64,000 nt of DNA. Source: Labrenzia sp. PHM005. GTDB taxonomy: Bacteria > Pseudomonadota > Alphaproteobacteria > Rhizobiales > Stappiaceae. The notes under the pieces are model-generated. The model saw only the letters and a program-made list of their open reading frames with translations, made no database searches and was not told the origin of the DNA. Made by a program: the position numbers and the translations under genes. Below, in pieces: positions 1 through 9,091 of the stretch (position 1 is its first letter; the number at the start of each line of letters is the position of its first letter). Location: assembly GCF_006517275.1 (NCBI RefSeq), contig NZ_CP041191.1, positions 1,048,501-1,112,500 on the forward strand. Direction: 5' to 3'.

Positions 1-64
1 AGAGTTTTAAGGGGAAGAATGTTTAGATCAAAGCGGCTTGGGGAAACGTCTTTTCGTTAAATGT

Positions 65-724
65 TCAAGACTTAGAAAACAGCAGTGCCGGAAGCTCAGA
101 CATATCTTCAAATAGCGTTGCTCCTGCGCGCGCAAGAGCCTCCCGGTCGCAGGACGGATCCTCGACAAACGCAAAAACTGCCATGCCGGCCGCCTTGGCC
201 GCTTGCACACCTGGCAAGCTGTCCTCGATCACGACACAGCTTTCCGGTGCAAAGCCCATGGATTTGGCGGCCAGAAGAAACACATCCGGCGCCGGTTTGC
301 CCTGAGCGCAATCTTCGGCCGAATAGAGTTTTCCCTCCAGGCGCGGCAACAGGCCGGAGCTGCCAAGGGTGGTCCGCATCTTGGCGTATTTTCCGGACGA
401 GCCGACGCAATAAGGTACTTGGCGCGCATCGAGGTCATCCAGCACCTTAGAAACACCGCGAATGGCTGGAACACCGGCTTTGAACACTTCCAGATCGCGC
501 GTTCGAACTTGATCGGGCCAATCCTCGGAAAGTTTAGAGCCGGTCAACTGTTCGACCATTTCTTTTACATTTTCCAAGGTTCGCCCCATGAAACGCCGTT
601 GGCATTCCGGCCCGGTGATCGGATACCCGAGCTCGCTCACTATTTCCGCTAGGCTGGCGTTGACCATACGCTCGGTGTCCACCAGAACACCATCGCAATC
701 GAAAATCACCAGACCCGGCTGCAT
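65..724 (-). CDS. HAD-superfamily phosphatase (phosphoglycolate phosphatase-like, subfamily IA)
   Basis: A 219-residue soluble HAD hydrolase. Motif I is FDCDGVLVDTE with the nucleophile Asp9 and acid/base Asp11, motif II is the GSSGK region (Ser109/Ser110), motif III is Lys143 in GKPAPD, and motif IV is IEDS with Glu167/Asp168. A helical cap lies between motifs I and II, as in beta-phosphoglucomutase and phosphoglycolate phosphatase relatives. The family dephosphorylates small phosphorylated metabolites; the substrate cannot be read from sequence. It lies 24 bp downstream of dut on the same strand and is probably co-transcribed with it. The family call is firm, the substrate open. Confidence 0.9.
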   Translation of the reverse strand: MQPGLVIFDCDGVLVDTERMVNASLAEIVSELGYPITGPECQRRFMGRTLENVKEMVEQLTGSKLSEDWPDQVRTRDLEVFKAGVPAIRGVSKVLDDLDARQVPYCVGSSGKYAKMRTTLGSSGLLPRLEGKLYSAEDCAQGKPAPDVFLLAAKSMGFAPESCVVIEDSLPGVQAAKAAGMAVFAFVEDPSCDREALARAGATLFEDMSELPALLFSKS

Positions 725-748
725 ATGATCGTCCTTGTAGGCGTTGCG

Positions 749-1198
749 TTAGCGTTGGCCGGTCGAGCCGAAGCCGCCTGCCCCGCGATCGGTTTCGGAC
801 AAGACGTCGACTTCTTGAATATCGGCCTGCAACACCGGCGCGATCACCATCTGTGCAATACGGTCGCCCCGGGCAATCTGGAAATCGCTGTCGCCGAGGT
901 TGATCAGGATGACTTTAACCTCGCCTCGGTAGTCGGCATCGATCGTGCCCGGTGTGTTCAACACCGTAACCCCATGTTTGGCGGCAAGCCCCGAGCGCGG
1001 CCGGACTTGTGCTTCAAACCCGGCTGGAAGGGCCATCGCAAGACCAGTTGGAACCAGAGCGCGGGAACCAGGTGTCAGCGTGATCGCCTTTTCAACGGCT
1101 GCCAGCAGATCCATTCCTGCTGCCAAGTCACTTTGATAAGCCGGCAGCGGCAAATCCCGGCCATGATCCAGCCGTTTGAATTCAAGTTTGATGGTCAT
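749..1198 (-). CDS. dut: dUTP diphosphatase (dUTPase)
   Basis: Trimeric dUTPase of 149 residues that hydrolyses dUTP to dUMP and pyrophosphate, keeping uracil out of DNA and feeding thymidylate synthesis. All five motifs are present: AGMDL (27-31), PRSGLA (67-72), [12 protein letters not shown] with catalytic Asp87 (81-92), RGDRIAQ (110-116) and the C-terminal glycine-rich [10 protein letters not shown] (138-147). An in-frame start eight codons upstream exists, but the ATG used here follows an AGGGAC ribosome-binding site and gives the usual N-terminus. It precedes the HAD phosphatase gene. Confidence 0.96.
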   Translation of the reverse strand: MTIKLEFKRLDHGRDLPLPAYQSDLAAGMDLLAAVEKAITLTPGSRALVPTGLAMALPAGFEAQVRPRSGLAAKHGVTVLNTPGTIDADYRGEVKVILINLGDSDFQIARGDRIAQMVIAPVLQADIQEVDVLSETDRGAGGFGSTGQR

Positions 1199-1371
1199 CG
1201 ATCGTCCCTGACAATTGCCCAACCGGTTGACGATATTCGGCCGCGCCTGTCAAGCAAAGCACCTCCGGAGAGTGTTTGACGAAAAATATCAATCCCCTAC
1301 TTGAAGCTGTTACGCTGTCCTGAAATGATCTTCCGTATCGGAATGCTGATTGAGCTGGGAGACCCGGAATT

Positions 1372-1791
1372 ATGAATTATTTGAGAAGCATACTTGCAGT
1401 GACGTTTTTATTGGCGGGAGGCTGGGCCGCCCAGGCGCAGACGGTGGGGTTCGCCGATGCGATTAGTATCCTCGCGGTCAGCTGCGGTAAGGACATCGAC
1501 AAACACTGCAAGTCGGCAACGCTGGCAAATAACGGCATCGGCCAATGCCTCGACAAAAACCAATCGAAGATTTCCCAGAAATGCAATGCGGATAGGGCTG
1601 TTGTTGCAAAACTCATTCAGGAGCGGCTTGCTGCACAGGCTGCGGCTCCGGAAATTTGTTCGCGCGATGCTGCTCAGCTTTGCCAGGGCGTCAAACCAGG
1701 CGCCGGCCATGTCCTGCGTTGCCTTTTGAAAGCACAACCCTCCGTCAGCAACAAATGCAATACCGCCATTGACCTCGCCGGTTACCGCTAA
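1372..1791 (+). CDS. Secreted cysteine-rich repeat protein
   Basis: A 139-residue exported protein with a signal peptide (hydrophobic residues 6-20, probable cleavage after AQA near residue 22). The mature part has two similar units, each with four cysteines: one from CGKDIDKHC to SQKC, and one from CSRDAAQLC to SNKC. This spacing resembles the cysteine-rich repeat of eukaryotic Golgi protein GLG1 (PF00839), which also occurs in proteobacterial periplasmic proteins. The function is unknown; a disulfide-stabilised periplasmic or surface protein is inferred. It lies 22 bp before an OmpA-like gene and probably shares its transcript. Confidence 0.75.
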   Translation: MNYLRSILAVTFLLAGGWAAQAQTVGFADAISILAVSCGKDIDKHCKSATLANNGIGQCLDKNQSKISQKCNADRAVVAKLIQERLAAQAAAPEICSRDAAQLCQGVKPGAGHVLRCLLKAQPSVSNKCNTAIDLAGYR

Positions 1792-1813
1792 GCCGTCCAT
1801 CCAGGAGATACTT

Positions 1814-2395
1814 ATGAAAAACCTGTTATTTGCCGGTGCGGCTGTTTGTGCCTTTGCATTTTCGGCAGCCAGCGCGACTGCTCAAACTGAGCTCAGCCGT
1901 AACCAGATCATCAATTCGCTTCAAGGTGCTCAGCAGAAGGTTGAAGTGAGTGCAAGCGATCTACAGCGGGCGGCACTCGAAAATATCCAAAAATATCCTG
2001 GCGCGAATTCGCCGCAAACAATCCCGATGTATCAGCAACTTGCCTCTCTGCGCCAGTTTGTCATCGAGATAACGTTTGATTTCGATTCTGCCCGTATCCG
2101 TCCGGAGTCCTATGAGGCTGTAGGACTGATCGCTGATGCACTCCATACGCCGTATTTGCAAGGCCAGACGTTTTTCATTGTTGGTCACACCGATGCCAAG
2201 GGAGATCGGAAATACAATCTGGAACTGTCGCAAAGACGGGCCCAGGCCATCCGGGAAGCCTTGGTGACCACTTTCCAAGTGCCTGGCTCCAACCTTTTTG
2301 CAGTGGGCTTGGGTGAAGAGCAGTTGCGCGATCCGGCCAATCCGGAAGCTGCTGTGAACCGCCGGGTGCAGCTGATCAACATGGGGTATAAATAA
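1814..2395 (+). CDS. OmpA-family peptidoglycan-binding protein
   Basis: A 193-residue exported protein with a signal peptide (about residues 1-24). After an N-terminal segment of no recognised fold comes an OmpA C-terminal domain: ITFDFDSARIRPES, the VGHTDAKGD loop that contacts diaminopimelate, the SQRRAQAIREAL helix and NRRVQLI at the end. This domain anchors proteins to peptidoglycan. There is no beta-barrel, so it is a periplasmic or tethered protein rather than a porin. The ATG at 1814 follows CAGGAGA; a longer in-frame start would overlap the previous gene and lacks a site. Confidence 0.88.
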   Translation: MKNLLFAGAAVCAFAFSAASATAQTELSRNQIINSLQGAQQKVEVSASDLQRAALENIQKYPGANSPQTIPMYQQLASLRQFVIEITFDFDSARIRPESYEAVGLIADALHTPYLQGQTFFIVGHTDAKGDRKYNLELSQRRAQAIREALVTTFQVPGSNLFAVGLGEEQLRDPANPEAAVNRRVQLINMGYK

Positions 2396-2554
2396 GTTTG
2401 GAAGGTGTGGGCGGTCCCCGCTCACACCCTTCATTGTCCTTGTTTCTGAAACGATCCGTCAATTCCTCCGGCACTTCTCAAGAGGTCAGAACAGTTTATC
2501 TCCAATGAGGGCCAAGCGTTTAATCGCCATTGGCCACATAAATGGAGAACCTGC

Positions 2555-3340
2555 ATGCCGGATCAACAAGAGACAATTCCTCCTGTCTTTTTTGCCCATG
2601 GCGCGCCGACGCTCGCCGTTCGTGATACACCGGCGAGCCGGTTCTTGAAGGGATTCAGCAAGTCTACGCCCCGCCCGCGCTTTATCTTGATCCTTTCCGC
2701 CCATTGGGAAACGCCAGACCTCAAAATGTCCGCACCTGGACCACTGCGCACCAATCACGATTTTGGTGGGTTCTCGCCCGATCTTTACGAGATTACTTAT
2801 CCGGCCTTTGCCGAACCAAATGCTGTGGCTGAGGTCATGAATGCATTGGTCGGAGCAGGACTTTTCGCCAAACTGGATGATGACCATGGGCTCGACCATG
2901 GCGCATGGGTGCCACTGTCTCTGGCTTATCCAGAGGCTGATATCCCCGTTGTTCAGTTGTCCCTGCCATTCAACAGCACTTCGCAAACTGTTTATGATCT
3001 CGGAAAAGCTTTTGCCTCGTTAGCAAAAACTGGTGTTTTGATCGCCGGGTCCGGCAGCACGATCCACAATTTGCGAGCGATTGGCCCTGACCGAGGCAAG
3101 GCGCCCGATTGGGCAATCCGCTTCGATGCCTGGGTTGAAAAGGGCCTTGAAAGCGGATCGATTACGTATTTTGAGGATCTTGAGACGATTCCGGACTTCC
3201 GCCAGAGTCACCCGACAGAAGAACATCTATTACCACTGTTTTTTCCGTTTGGAGCGGCTGGTTCGGGTGCAAAACCGGAGCTGATGCACCGCAGTTATGA
3301 ATATGGCTCCATCAGTATGAGCTATTTCCGGTTCGCTTAG
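2555..3340 (+). CDS. Class III extradiol ring-cleavage dioxygenase (LigB/DODA family)
   Basis: A 261-residue enzyme of the LigB-type non-haem Fe(II) family, closest in layout to bacterial 4,5-DOPA dioxygenase (YgiD). Metal-site histidines are visible in FFAHGAP (His15), SAHWE and DDHGLDHGAW; the SGSTIHNLR motif is also typical. The family opens catechol rings between a hydroxylated and an adjacent carbon; the physiological substrate is unclear. A GGAGA site precedes the ATG. Its stop lies 2 bp from the stop of convergent coaBC, so the two genes meet tail to tail with no room for a terminator. Confidence 0.85.
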   Translation: MPDQQETIPPVFFAHGAPTLAVRDTPASRFLKGFSKSTPRPRFILILSAHWETPDLKMSAPGPLRTNHDFGGFSPDLYEITYPAFAEPNAVAEVMNALVGAGLFAKLDDDHGLDHGAWVPLSLAYPEADIPVVQLSLPFNSTSQTVYDLGKAFASLAKTGVLIAGSGSTIHNLRAIGPDRGKAPDWAIRFDAWVEKGLESGSITYFEDLETIPDFRQSHPTEEHLLPLFFPFGAAGSGAKPELMHRSYEYGSISMSYFRFA

Positions 3341-3342
3341 TT

Positions 3343-4569
3343 TTATTTGCGATTTAAGACTTCCGCCGCCTGCTCTATGAGCTGGCGGGCAACGGCTTTT
3401 TTGTCCATCGCTGGCCAGTCTTCAACGCCCTCGGCGCTGACCAGGCGGATTGTATTGGCATCCCCGCCCATGATCCCGGTTTCCGGGCTGACATCATTGG
3501 CGACGATCCAATCAGCCCGTTTTCGCTCCAGTTTGGAGGTCGCGTTTTTGATGAGGTCTTGGGTTTCGGCGGCAAAGCCGATCAGGAGCGGAGGCCGCAG
3601 TGTGTCGTGGTGGCCAATTGTCTTCAAAATGTCCGGATTCTCGGTGAGTTCCAGGCCCGGCGGTTTACCGCTGCCGTCTTTTTTGATTTTTTGGGCGCCT
3701 TCCGACACCACCCGCCAATCAGCAACGGCGGCGGCCATGATCGCAATATCGGCCGGGAGATTTTCTTCAACGGCCGCCATCATTTCGGCAGCTGATTCCA
3801 CATGAATTGTGGTCACATGGTCCGGATCGGGAATGGTCACGGGCCCAGACACGAGTGTTACACGGGCGCCAGCCGCATAGGCCGCTTCGGCCAATGCATG
3901 TCCCTGTTTGCCGGATGACCGGTTGGCGATGTAGCGCACAGGATCAATCGGCTCATGGGTCGGCCCAGAGGTGATCAACACATGACGTCCTGCCAAGGGC
4001 AGCGTGCCGCTCAAAACAGCCTGATCCCGGAAAAGCCTTTCGGAGGCGGCCACAATCTCCAAAGGTTCGCTCATCCGACCGACACCGGCCTCGCCTTTTT
4101 CAGCCATTTCGCCGGTTGCCGGACCAATAAACTGGACGCCGCGCTCTTTCAGCATTTCGACGTTTTTCAATGTCGCCGGGTTTTGCCACATTTTGGGATT
4201 CATTGCCGGCGCCGTCAGGACCGGTTTGTCTGTTGCCAAGAGGACAGCGGTCGCCAGATCATCGGCGATGCCATGGGCCATTTTGGCCATCAGATTGGCG
4301 GTGGCTGGCGCAATCAGAACAAGATCATGGTCACGCGCCAACCGGATATGGCCAACGTCATGTTCATCTTCCCGGTCAAACAGGTCTGAATAGACTTTTT
4401 CCGCGCTGAGGGCACCGACTGCGAGCGGTGTGACAAACTCCTGTGCGCCTCCCGTCATCACCGGGATAACCCGCGCGCCACGTTCCTTGAGGCGCCGGAT
4501 GAGATCCAGCGACTTATAGGCGGCGATGCCTCCACTGATGATCAGCACAATCTGCTTGCCGTTCAGCAT
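3343..4569 (-). CDS. coaBC: Bifunctional phosphopantothenoylcysteine decarboxylase / phosphopantothenate-cysteine ligase
   Basis: A 408-residue Dfp protein catalysing two steps of coenzyme A synthesis. The N-terminal CoaC half (about 1-190) is a flavoprotein decarboxylase with ISGGIAAYK, the active-site DVGHIRLARDHD region, APATANLMAKMAHG and APAMNPKMW. The C-terminal CoaB half (about 195-400) has the ligase signature ITSGPTHEPID followed by RYIANRSSGKQG, and ADWIVANDVS near the end. Length is normal for the fused enzyme. It sits 30 bp downstream of the LpoA-like gene, so co-transcription is possible. Confidence 0.97.
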   Translation of the reverse strand: MLNGKQIVLIISGGIAAYKSLDLIRRLKERGARVIPVMTGGAQEFVTPLAVGALSAEKVYSDLFDREDEHDVGHIRLARDHDLVLIAPATANLMAKMAHGIADDLATAVLLATDKPVLTAPAMNPKMWQNPATLKNVEMLKERGVQFIGPATGEMAEKGEAGVGRMSEPLEIVAASERLFRDQAVLSGTLPLAGRHVLITSGPTHEPIDPVRYIANRSSGKQGHALAEAAYAAGARVTLVSGPVTIPDPDHVTTIHVESAAEMMAAVEENLPADIAIMAAAVADWRVVSEGAQKIKKDGSGKPPGLELTENPDILKTIGHHDTLRPPLLIGFAAETQDLIKNATSKLERKRADWIVANDVSPETGIMGGDANTIRLVSAEGVEDWPAMDKKAVARQLIEQAAEVLNRK

Positions 4570-4599
4570 TGGCGCCTACTCCTGAAACTTCACTTGCTC

Positions 4600-5817
4600 T
4601 TAAAACCCGGACCGGAAGTCTCTTGGTGCTGCCGCGACAACCTGGCTGCCTGATCCGGTGACCTGATAAATAGCCAGACCGCGTTCATTGAGACCGTTGG
4701 CCTTGAAGCGGAACAGGCCATCGATCCCGAGGAAACCGTCTTTGTTGGTCAGGATGCGTGGCTGGAAGCGCTGCGGTCCCGCGGAACGGATAAGGCCCGC
4801 GGCCAATGTGACACCATCATAGACAAGGCTGGCATTGCGCGGTGGCGGAGACCCGTAGGTCTGTTGATAGCGCTGAGCAAAGCCATTGAACCCGCTGTTT
4901 TCCGGTCCCGTAAACCAGGCCCCTGTCAGGATTGGATTGTTTTTGATCTGCGGCGTGTCCCACTGGCCGGAGCCGAGCAGTTTGATATGGCCGATGTCCG
5001 CATTCAGGCCCATGAGGGCTTGCATCACCACACCAGGCACGGGACCGCCCGCCGGAACAAACAGGGCATCGATGCTATTGAGAGACCGTTGCAGCCCGGC
5101 TGCCTTGGCTTTCAAGTCAGACGTGTCAGAGCCGGTCGCCTGGTAGCGCTGAATAGTGGCTATCCGACCACCTGCCCGGCCAACTTCTTGGCGGAAGGCG
5201 GCTTCGACAACACCGCCGTAAGAATCGTTTGGCAGTAGTGCTGCAAAGGAGCGTTTTTGCTGGCTGCTGGCATAACCGATGATGCGTCTAACGTCGCTTT
5301 CCGGCAAGAAACTCAAGAGGTAGATACCCCTGGAGGCGACGGAAGTGTCGGTTGAAAAGGCGATGACCGGCACGCCTGATGCCCGTGCGGCAGCACCCGC
5401 ACCAGAAACGGCCGGAGCAAAGACCGGGCCCAGCAACAACTCAGCCCCTTCTGAAATCGCCTTTTGGGCCGCTGCCCGTCCGCCTTCAGCCGTCCCGCCG
5501 GTGTCCTTGACCAGCAGCTGAACATCTGAGTTCGGGAAGTTTTGCAAGGCCAGAGCGGCCGAATTCTTAAACACTGTGCCAATGGCGGAGTTTCCGCCAC
5601 TTGAGGACAATGGCAGCAGAAGTCCAACACGCACGGTACCGGTGCCGATCACATCGCCGGTGACCTCCGGCTGCGCACCTGGCTGGATCTGTTCGCCTGG
5701 TAAGGTTCCAAGTGAGGAGCCCAGACAGCCGGTGAGCGCAAATGCGCTTGCGCCGGCCAATGCCGTTTTCAAGAATATGCGTCTGCGATACCGTTTGACG
5801 GTGCCCGTATCATCCAT
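4600..5817 (-). CDS. Penicillin-binding-protein activator (LpoA-like) lipoprotein with periplasmic-binding fold
   Basis: A 405-residue exported protein. The N-terminus combines an RRRIFLK twin-arginine-like stretch with a hydrophobic segment and a lipobox LTGC, so it is probably a lipoprotein. The rest is a type I periplasmic binding fold similar to branched-chain amino-acid receptors (VGLLLPLSSSG, then GPVFAPAVS, PVIAFSTD and LVYDGVTLAAGL). In alphaproteobacteria this family is annotated as a penicillin-binding-protein activator; that role is by family resemblance, not shown here. It is divergent from rsmI, as is common for LpoA homologues beside rsmI-yraN, which supports the call. Confidence 0.82.
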   Translation of the reverse strand: MDDTGTVKRYRRRIFLKTALAGASAFALTGCLGSSLGTLPGEQIQPGAQPEVTGDVIGTGTVRVGLLLPLSSSGGNSAIGTVFKNSAALALQNFPNSDVQLLVKDTGGTAEGGRAAAQKAISEGAELLLGPVFAPAVSGAGAAARASGVPVIAFSTDTSVASRGIYLLSFLPESDVRRIIGYASSQQKRSFAALLPNDSYGGVVEAAFRQEVGRAGGRIATIQRYQATGSDTSDLKAKAAGLQRSLNSIDALFVPAGGPVPGVVMQALMGLNADIGHIKLLGSGQWDTPQIKNNPILTGAWFTGPENSGFNGFAQRYQQTYGSPPPRNASLVYDGVTLAAGLIRSAGPQRFQPRILTNKDGFLGIDGLFRFKANGLNERGLAIYQVTGSGSQVVAAAPRDFRSGF

Positions 5818-6020
5818 GTGTCAGAATTCCATCCACCCTTTCTCAAAAGACTTACGGATTAACGAATGCGCTGTCCAGTTTTCAAGGATGTTTCAAAGCT
5901 CTAAGCCAACATGAATGGTGGATTTGCCTTGCATTGCGTGTGTCCGGCAGGTAGCGCAAGGAAAAGGACCTATCCTGCTGGATAAACGATTGGGGTCCAA
6001 TGGGCGTGAAAGGAACAGCC

Positions 6021-6932
6021 ATGGTGGCAGATACGGGCGACAGAAGCGGAGGCAAGAACCGCTACAGTCTCTCTGAACATGGTTTTACCGCGCCAAATCT
6101 AGAGCCGGCGCTTTATATTGTTTCAACGCCAATCGGAAACTTGGGCGACATCACCGTTCGCGCACTGCAGACCCTGGCCGCGGCCAGCGTAATCGCTTGT
6201 GAGGACACACGGGTCACAGCGACATTGACCCAAAAATTTTCTTTAAAAACACCGTTGCTCGCCTATCACGAACACAATGCCGACAAGCAGCGCCCCAAGA
6301 TCATGCGTGAACTGGAAGCAGGGAATGCTGTTGCGCTGGTTTCGGATGCCGGAACTCCGCTGGTTTCCGATCCAGGCTACCGGCTGGTGCGCGATGTTGT
6401 GGCCGCCGGGTATAAAGTCATCCCAATCCCAGGCGCGTCCGCACCGTTGGCTGGTCTGGTTGCCGCCGGCCTGCCAAGTGATACCGTCCTTTTTGCCGGG
6501 TTTTTGCCGCAGAAAAACGGCCCCAAGACCAAACGTCTGGAGGAACTTGCCAGGACACCGGCCACGCTGATCTTTTTTGAATCGCCCCATCGGACGGGTG
6601 CAACACTTTCCCTCATGTCGGATGTTCTTGGTGAGACCCGAGAGGCGGTGGTGGCCCGTGAACTGACCAAACGCTTTGAAACTTTTGAGCGTGGCACGCT
6701 CGCCGAATTGTCCGAGAGGTTTGCCGATCAGACTGTAAAGGGCGAGATCGTGATTTTGGTTGGACCGCCGGAAGAAAAACCGGATGCGGACGCAGAAGAT
6801 CTCGACAGCCTCTTGCAGGAAGCACTTGCAGATATGCCGGTGAGCAAAGCGGCAAAGCAGGTTGCCAAGGCGACCGGTCTGGACCGGGACGAAGTGTACA
6901 AGCGTGCGCTTGATCTGAAATCCGGGTCTTAA
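6021..6932 (+). CDS. rsmI: 16S rRNA (cytidine(1402)-2'-O)-methyltransferase
   Basis: A 303-residue SAM-dependent methyltransferase that 2'-O-methylates C1402 in the decoding centre of 16S rRNA. The tetrapyrrole-methylase fold is recognisable from YIVSTPIGNLGDIT, CEDTRVT, LVSDAGTPLVSDPG and FFESPHR. The ATG at 6021 follows AAAGGAA at good spacing; an upstream ATG at 6000 is in frame but poorly served. yraN starts 4 bp after the stop, giving the common rsmI-yraN operon, which continues with gshB about 110 bp further on. Confidence 0.95.
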   Translation: MVADTGDRSGGKNRYSLSEHGFTAPNLEPALYIVSTPIGNLGDITVRALQTLAAASVIACEDTRVTATLTQKFSLKTPLLAYHEHNADKQRPKIMRELEAGNAVALVSDAGTPLVSDPGYRLVRDVVAAGYKVIPIPGASAPLAGLVAAGLPSDTVLFAGFLPQKNGPKTKRLEELARTPATLIFFESPHRTGATLSLMSDVLGETREAVVARELTKRFETFERGTLAELSERFADQTVKGEIVILVGPPEEKPDADAEDLDSLLQEALADMPVSKAAKQVAKATGLDRDEVYKRALDLKSGS

Positions 6933-6936
6933 GGCC

Positions 6937-7323
6937 ATGACGGAGCGGCCAGGCAAAGATACACATCGCCGCCGCAAAGCCTATTCGCTTGGACTGTCTG
7001 CGGAAAGTTACGCCGCCTGGTATTTACGGCTGACCGGCTGGCGGATCTTGAAACAGCGGTACAAAACCAAGGCTGGCGAAATCGATCTGATCGCCAAAAA
7101 GCGCAAGACGGTCGCCTTTGTTGAGGTGAAAGCCCGGAAAACGCGGCAAGCCGCTCTGGAAGCAGTCACGCCCGCGAGCCAAAAACGGATCGTGCGGGCT
7201 GCCAAGATATTTGTCTCCGAGCACCCAAAAGCTGGGTTTTTCACACTCCGGTTTGATGTGATTGTCATTCGCCCCTGGGCCTTGCCAGAGCGGATCGTGA
7301 GTGCGTTTGAGGCTAACGGCTGA
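6937..7323 (+). CDS. yraN: YraN-family (UPF0102) endonuclease-like protein
   Basis: A 128-residue protein of the UPF0102 family with a restriction-endonuclease-like core: GEIDLIA followed by VAFVEVKARK, supplying the acidic and lysine residues (D...E-x-K) of the PD-(D/E)XK fold. Its substrate is not established; members are found beside rsmI and the LpoA gene in many proteobacteria, exactly as here. The start is fixed by the tight spacing to rsmI. Confidence 0.92.
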   Translation: MTERPGKDTHRRRKAYSLGLSAESYAAWYLRLTGWRILKQRYKTKAGEIDLIAKKRKTVAFVEVKARKTRQAALEAVTPASQKRIVRAAKIFVSEHPKAGFFTLRFDVIVIRPWALPERIVSAFEANG

Positions 7324-7432
7324 ACACGCCCTCTAGACAAACTGCCAGCGCAACCGCATATCTGCGGCTACTGATCCCTTTGTCCTCTTGCGCGATTGAC
7401 TTCAATAATCAGCGCCCCGCCAGGAGTGGCCA

Positions 7433-8377
7433 ATGCCGTTAAAAGTCGCGGTCCAGATGGACCATATTGAAAGCATCAACGTAGCCGGAGACAGCGCCTT
7501 TGCCATGATGCTGGAAGCCCAGACGCGTGGTCATGAGCTATATCACTACACGCCTGACCGGCTGGCGATGCGCGGCGATGAAGTCTTTTGTGCACTGGAA
7601 CCGGTCACCGTGCGCGATGAAAAAGGCAATCACTTCACGCTTGGCGACAGGCAGCGGTTTAACATGCGGGACATCGATGTCGTCTTGATGCGCCAGGACC
7701 CGCCGTTCGACCTTTCTTACATCGCGGCAACGCATATCCTGGACAAGATCCATCCGGACACTTTGGTGGTGAACGATCCGACGGAAGTGCGTAATGCGCC
7801 AGAAAAGCTGTTCGTCACCGAATTTCCGGACCTGATGCCGCCGACCCTGATCACCAAAGACCGGGCGGAAATCGATCTCTTTCGTGAAGAATTCGGCGAC
7901 ATCGTCATGAAACCACTGTTCGGCCATGGCGGTGCGGCGGTGTTCCGGATCACCAAAGACGATCTCAACTACGGCTCGCTGTATGATTTCTTTGATGCGA
8001 CTTTCCGCGAACCCTGGGTCATCCAGCAGTTCCTGCCGAATGTGAAACATGGCGACAAGCGTATCTTGCTGGTCGATGGCGAGTTTGCCGGCGCGGTCAA
8101 TCGGGTGCCGGCCGAAGGAGATCTGCGCTCCAATATGGTGCGTGGCGGCGCCCCTACAGACAGTGATCTGACCGAACGGGAACGGGAAATCTGTGCGCGG
8201 CTCGGGCCATCCTTGCGTGAAAAGGGCCTGATCTTGGTTGGCATCGATGTGATCGACGGCATGCTGACGGAAATCAACGTTACCGCCCCAACCGGCATCC
8301 GTGCCATTCAGAACCTGGGTGGCCCGGATGTCGCGGCCCGGGTCTGGGATGTTCTGGAAGCGAAGGTTTCGGGGTAA
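7433..8377 (+). CDS. gshB: Glutathione synthase
   Basis: A 314-residue ATP-grasp ligase joining gamma-glutamylcysteine and glycine to make glutathione. Typical features are the N-terminal [38 protein letters not shown], the ATP-grasp [14 protein letters not shown] loop and the metal/ADP site [20 protein letters not shown]. Length and motif order match bacterial GshB. It follows yraN after 109 bp and is probably in the same rsmI-yraN-gshB transcription unit, or has its own promoter in that gap. Confidence 0.96.
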   Translation: MPLKVAVQMDHIESINVAGDSAFAMMLEAQTRGHELYHYTPDRLAMRGDEVFCALEPVTVRDEKGNHFTLGDRQRFNMRDIDVVLMRQDPPFDLSYIAATHILDKIHPDTLVVNDPTEVRNAPEKLFVTEFPDLMPPTLITKDRAEIDLFREEFGDIVMKPLFGHGGAAVFRITKDDLNYGSLYDFFDATFREPWVIQQFLPNVKHGDKRILLVDGEFAGAVNRVPAEGDLRSNMVRGGAPTDSDLTEREREICARLGPSLREKGLILVGIDVIDGMLTEINVTAPTGIRAIQNLGGPDVAARVWDVLEAKVSG

Positions 8378-8406
8378 GGCGGTCTGGGGATAGCCGTTGA
8401 TTGCAG

Positions 8407-9012
8407 TTAGGCTTTGAGCAGCCTCTGCAAATACTTCAAGGCTCTTTCCGACCTTTCGTTGCAGAAGTCTTCTGTTGGCGCGGCCAGGCGTCCGATGACG
8501 CGGCGGATCTGAAGATCGCCGATCAGCAAATTGATATAAAGGGCGGCTGCCTCATCTGAACTGTCGTAAATCAATTCACCCTTTTCCCGGCCGTCCTCCA
8601 AAACCTTTGCAATCAAAGGAAAGACAACTTCCCGCCCCGATAAGGCTATGGCTTCGCTCAAATCTCCGGACGCGTCGGCGACGGCTGCCCGGTTGAGGGC
8701 AACGGCGCGGTCACCAAGAACAAGATTTAGCAGTCTTGGTCCGAGGTGCTCGAGTGTCTGAAAGGCGCTGGTGTTAGAGGAGAGGTCCGTCTCGAGCAGG
8801 GCTTTAACATCCTCGGTGTTGCGCTCAACCAGCGCTTTGAAGAGCCCTTTTTTGTCACCGTACCATTTGTAAAGCGTCTCATTGGACGCGCGTGCTGCGC
8901 GGGCGATTCCTTGCACGGATGTTCCGGCATATCCTTTTTTTTCAAGGACTTCATAGGCTGCTTGTTCGATCTGAGCCTGCCGACGCAGCCGGTTTTCTTC
9001 ACGCATGGTCAT
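8407..9012 (-). CDS. TetR/AcrR-family transcriptional repressor
   Basis: A 201-residue regulator with an N-terminal TetR helix-turn-helix (about residues 12-58: QAAYEVLEKKGYAGTSVQGIARAA then SNETLYKWYGDKKGLF) and a helical ligand-binding C-terminal domain of the AcrR C-terminal type. It is divergent from a small membrane protein gene; the 79-bp gap holds two palindromes sharing the half-site CCGTAAT/ATTACGG. Autorepression and control of the membrane gene are inferred from this arrangement. The ligand is unknown. Confidence 0.9.
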   Translation of the reverse strand: MTMREENRLRRQAQIEQAAYEVLEKKGYAGTSVQGIARAARASNETLYKWYGDKKGLFKALVERNTEDVKALLETDLSSNTSAFQTLEHLGPRLLNLVLGDRAVALNRAAVADASGDLSEAIALSGREVVFPLIAKVLEDGREKGELIYDSSDEAAALYINLLIGDLQIRRVIGRLAAPTEDFCNERSERALKYLQRLLKA

Positions 9013-9027
9013 TCCTCAGTGTTGACA

Positions 9028-9053
9028 ATATCCGTAACTCGAATTACGGATAT
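9028..9053. promoter_or_regulatory. Probable operator 1 of the TetR regulator at 8407-9012
   Basis: A 26-bp palindrome with arms ATATCCGTAA and TTACGGATAT around a short centre; only one position pair breaks the symmetry. It begins 16 bp upstream of the tetR start codon and lies in the divergent promoter region. Its half-site recurs in the second palindrome at 9061-9076. Confidence 0.7.
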
Positions 9054-9060
9054 GTGCAAC

Positions 9061-9076
9061 CGTAATCAAAATTACG
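9061..9076. promoter_or_regulatory. Probable operator 2 of the same TetR regulator
   Basis: A perfect inverted repeat CGTAAT-CAAA-ATTACG that repeats the half-site of the 9028-9053 palindrome. It ends 15 bp before the ATG of the membrane protein gene, just ahead of its GGAG ribosome-binding site, so bound repressor would block that transcript. Confidence 0.65.
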
Positions 9077-9091
9077 CTTTTGGAGAAGATG

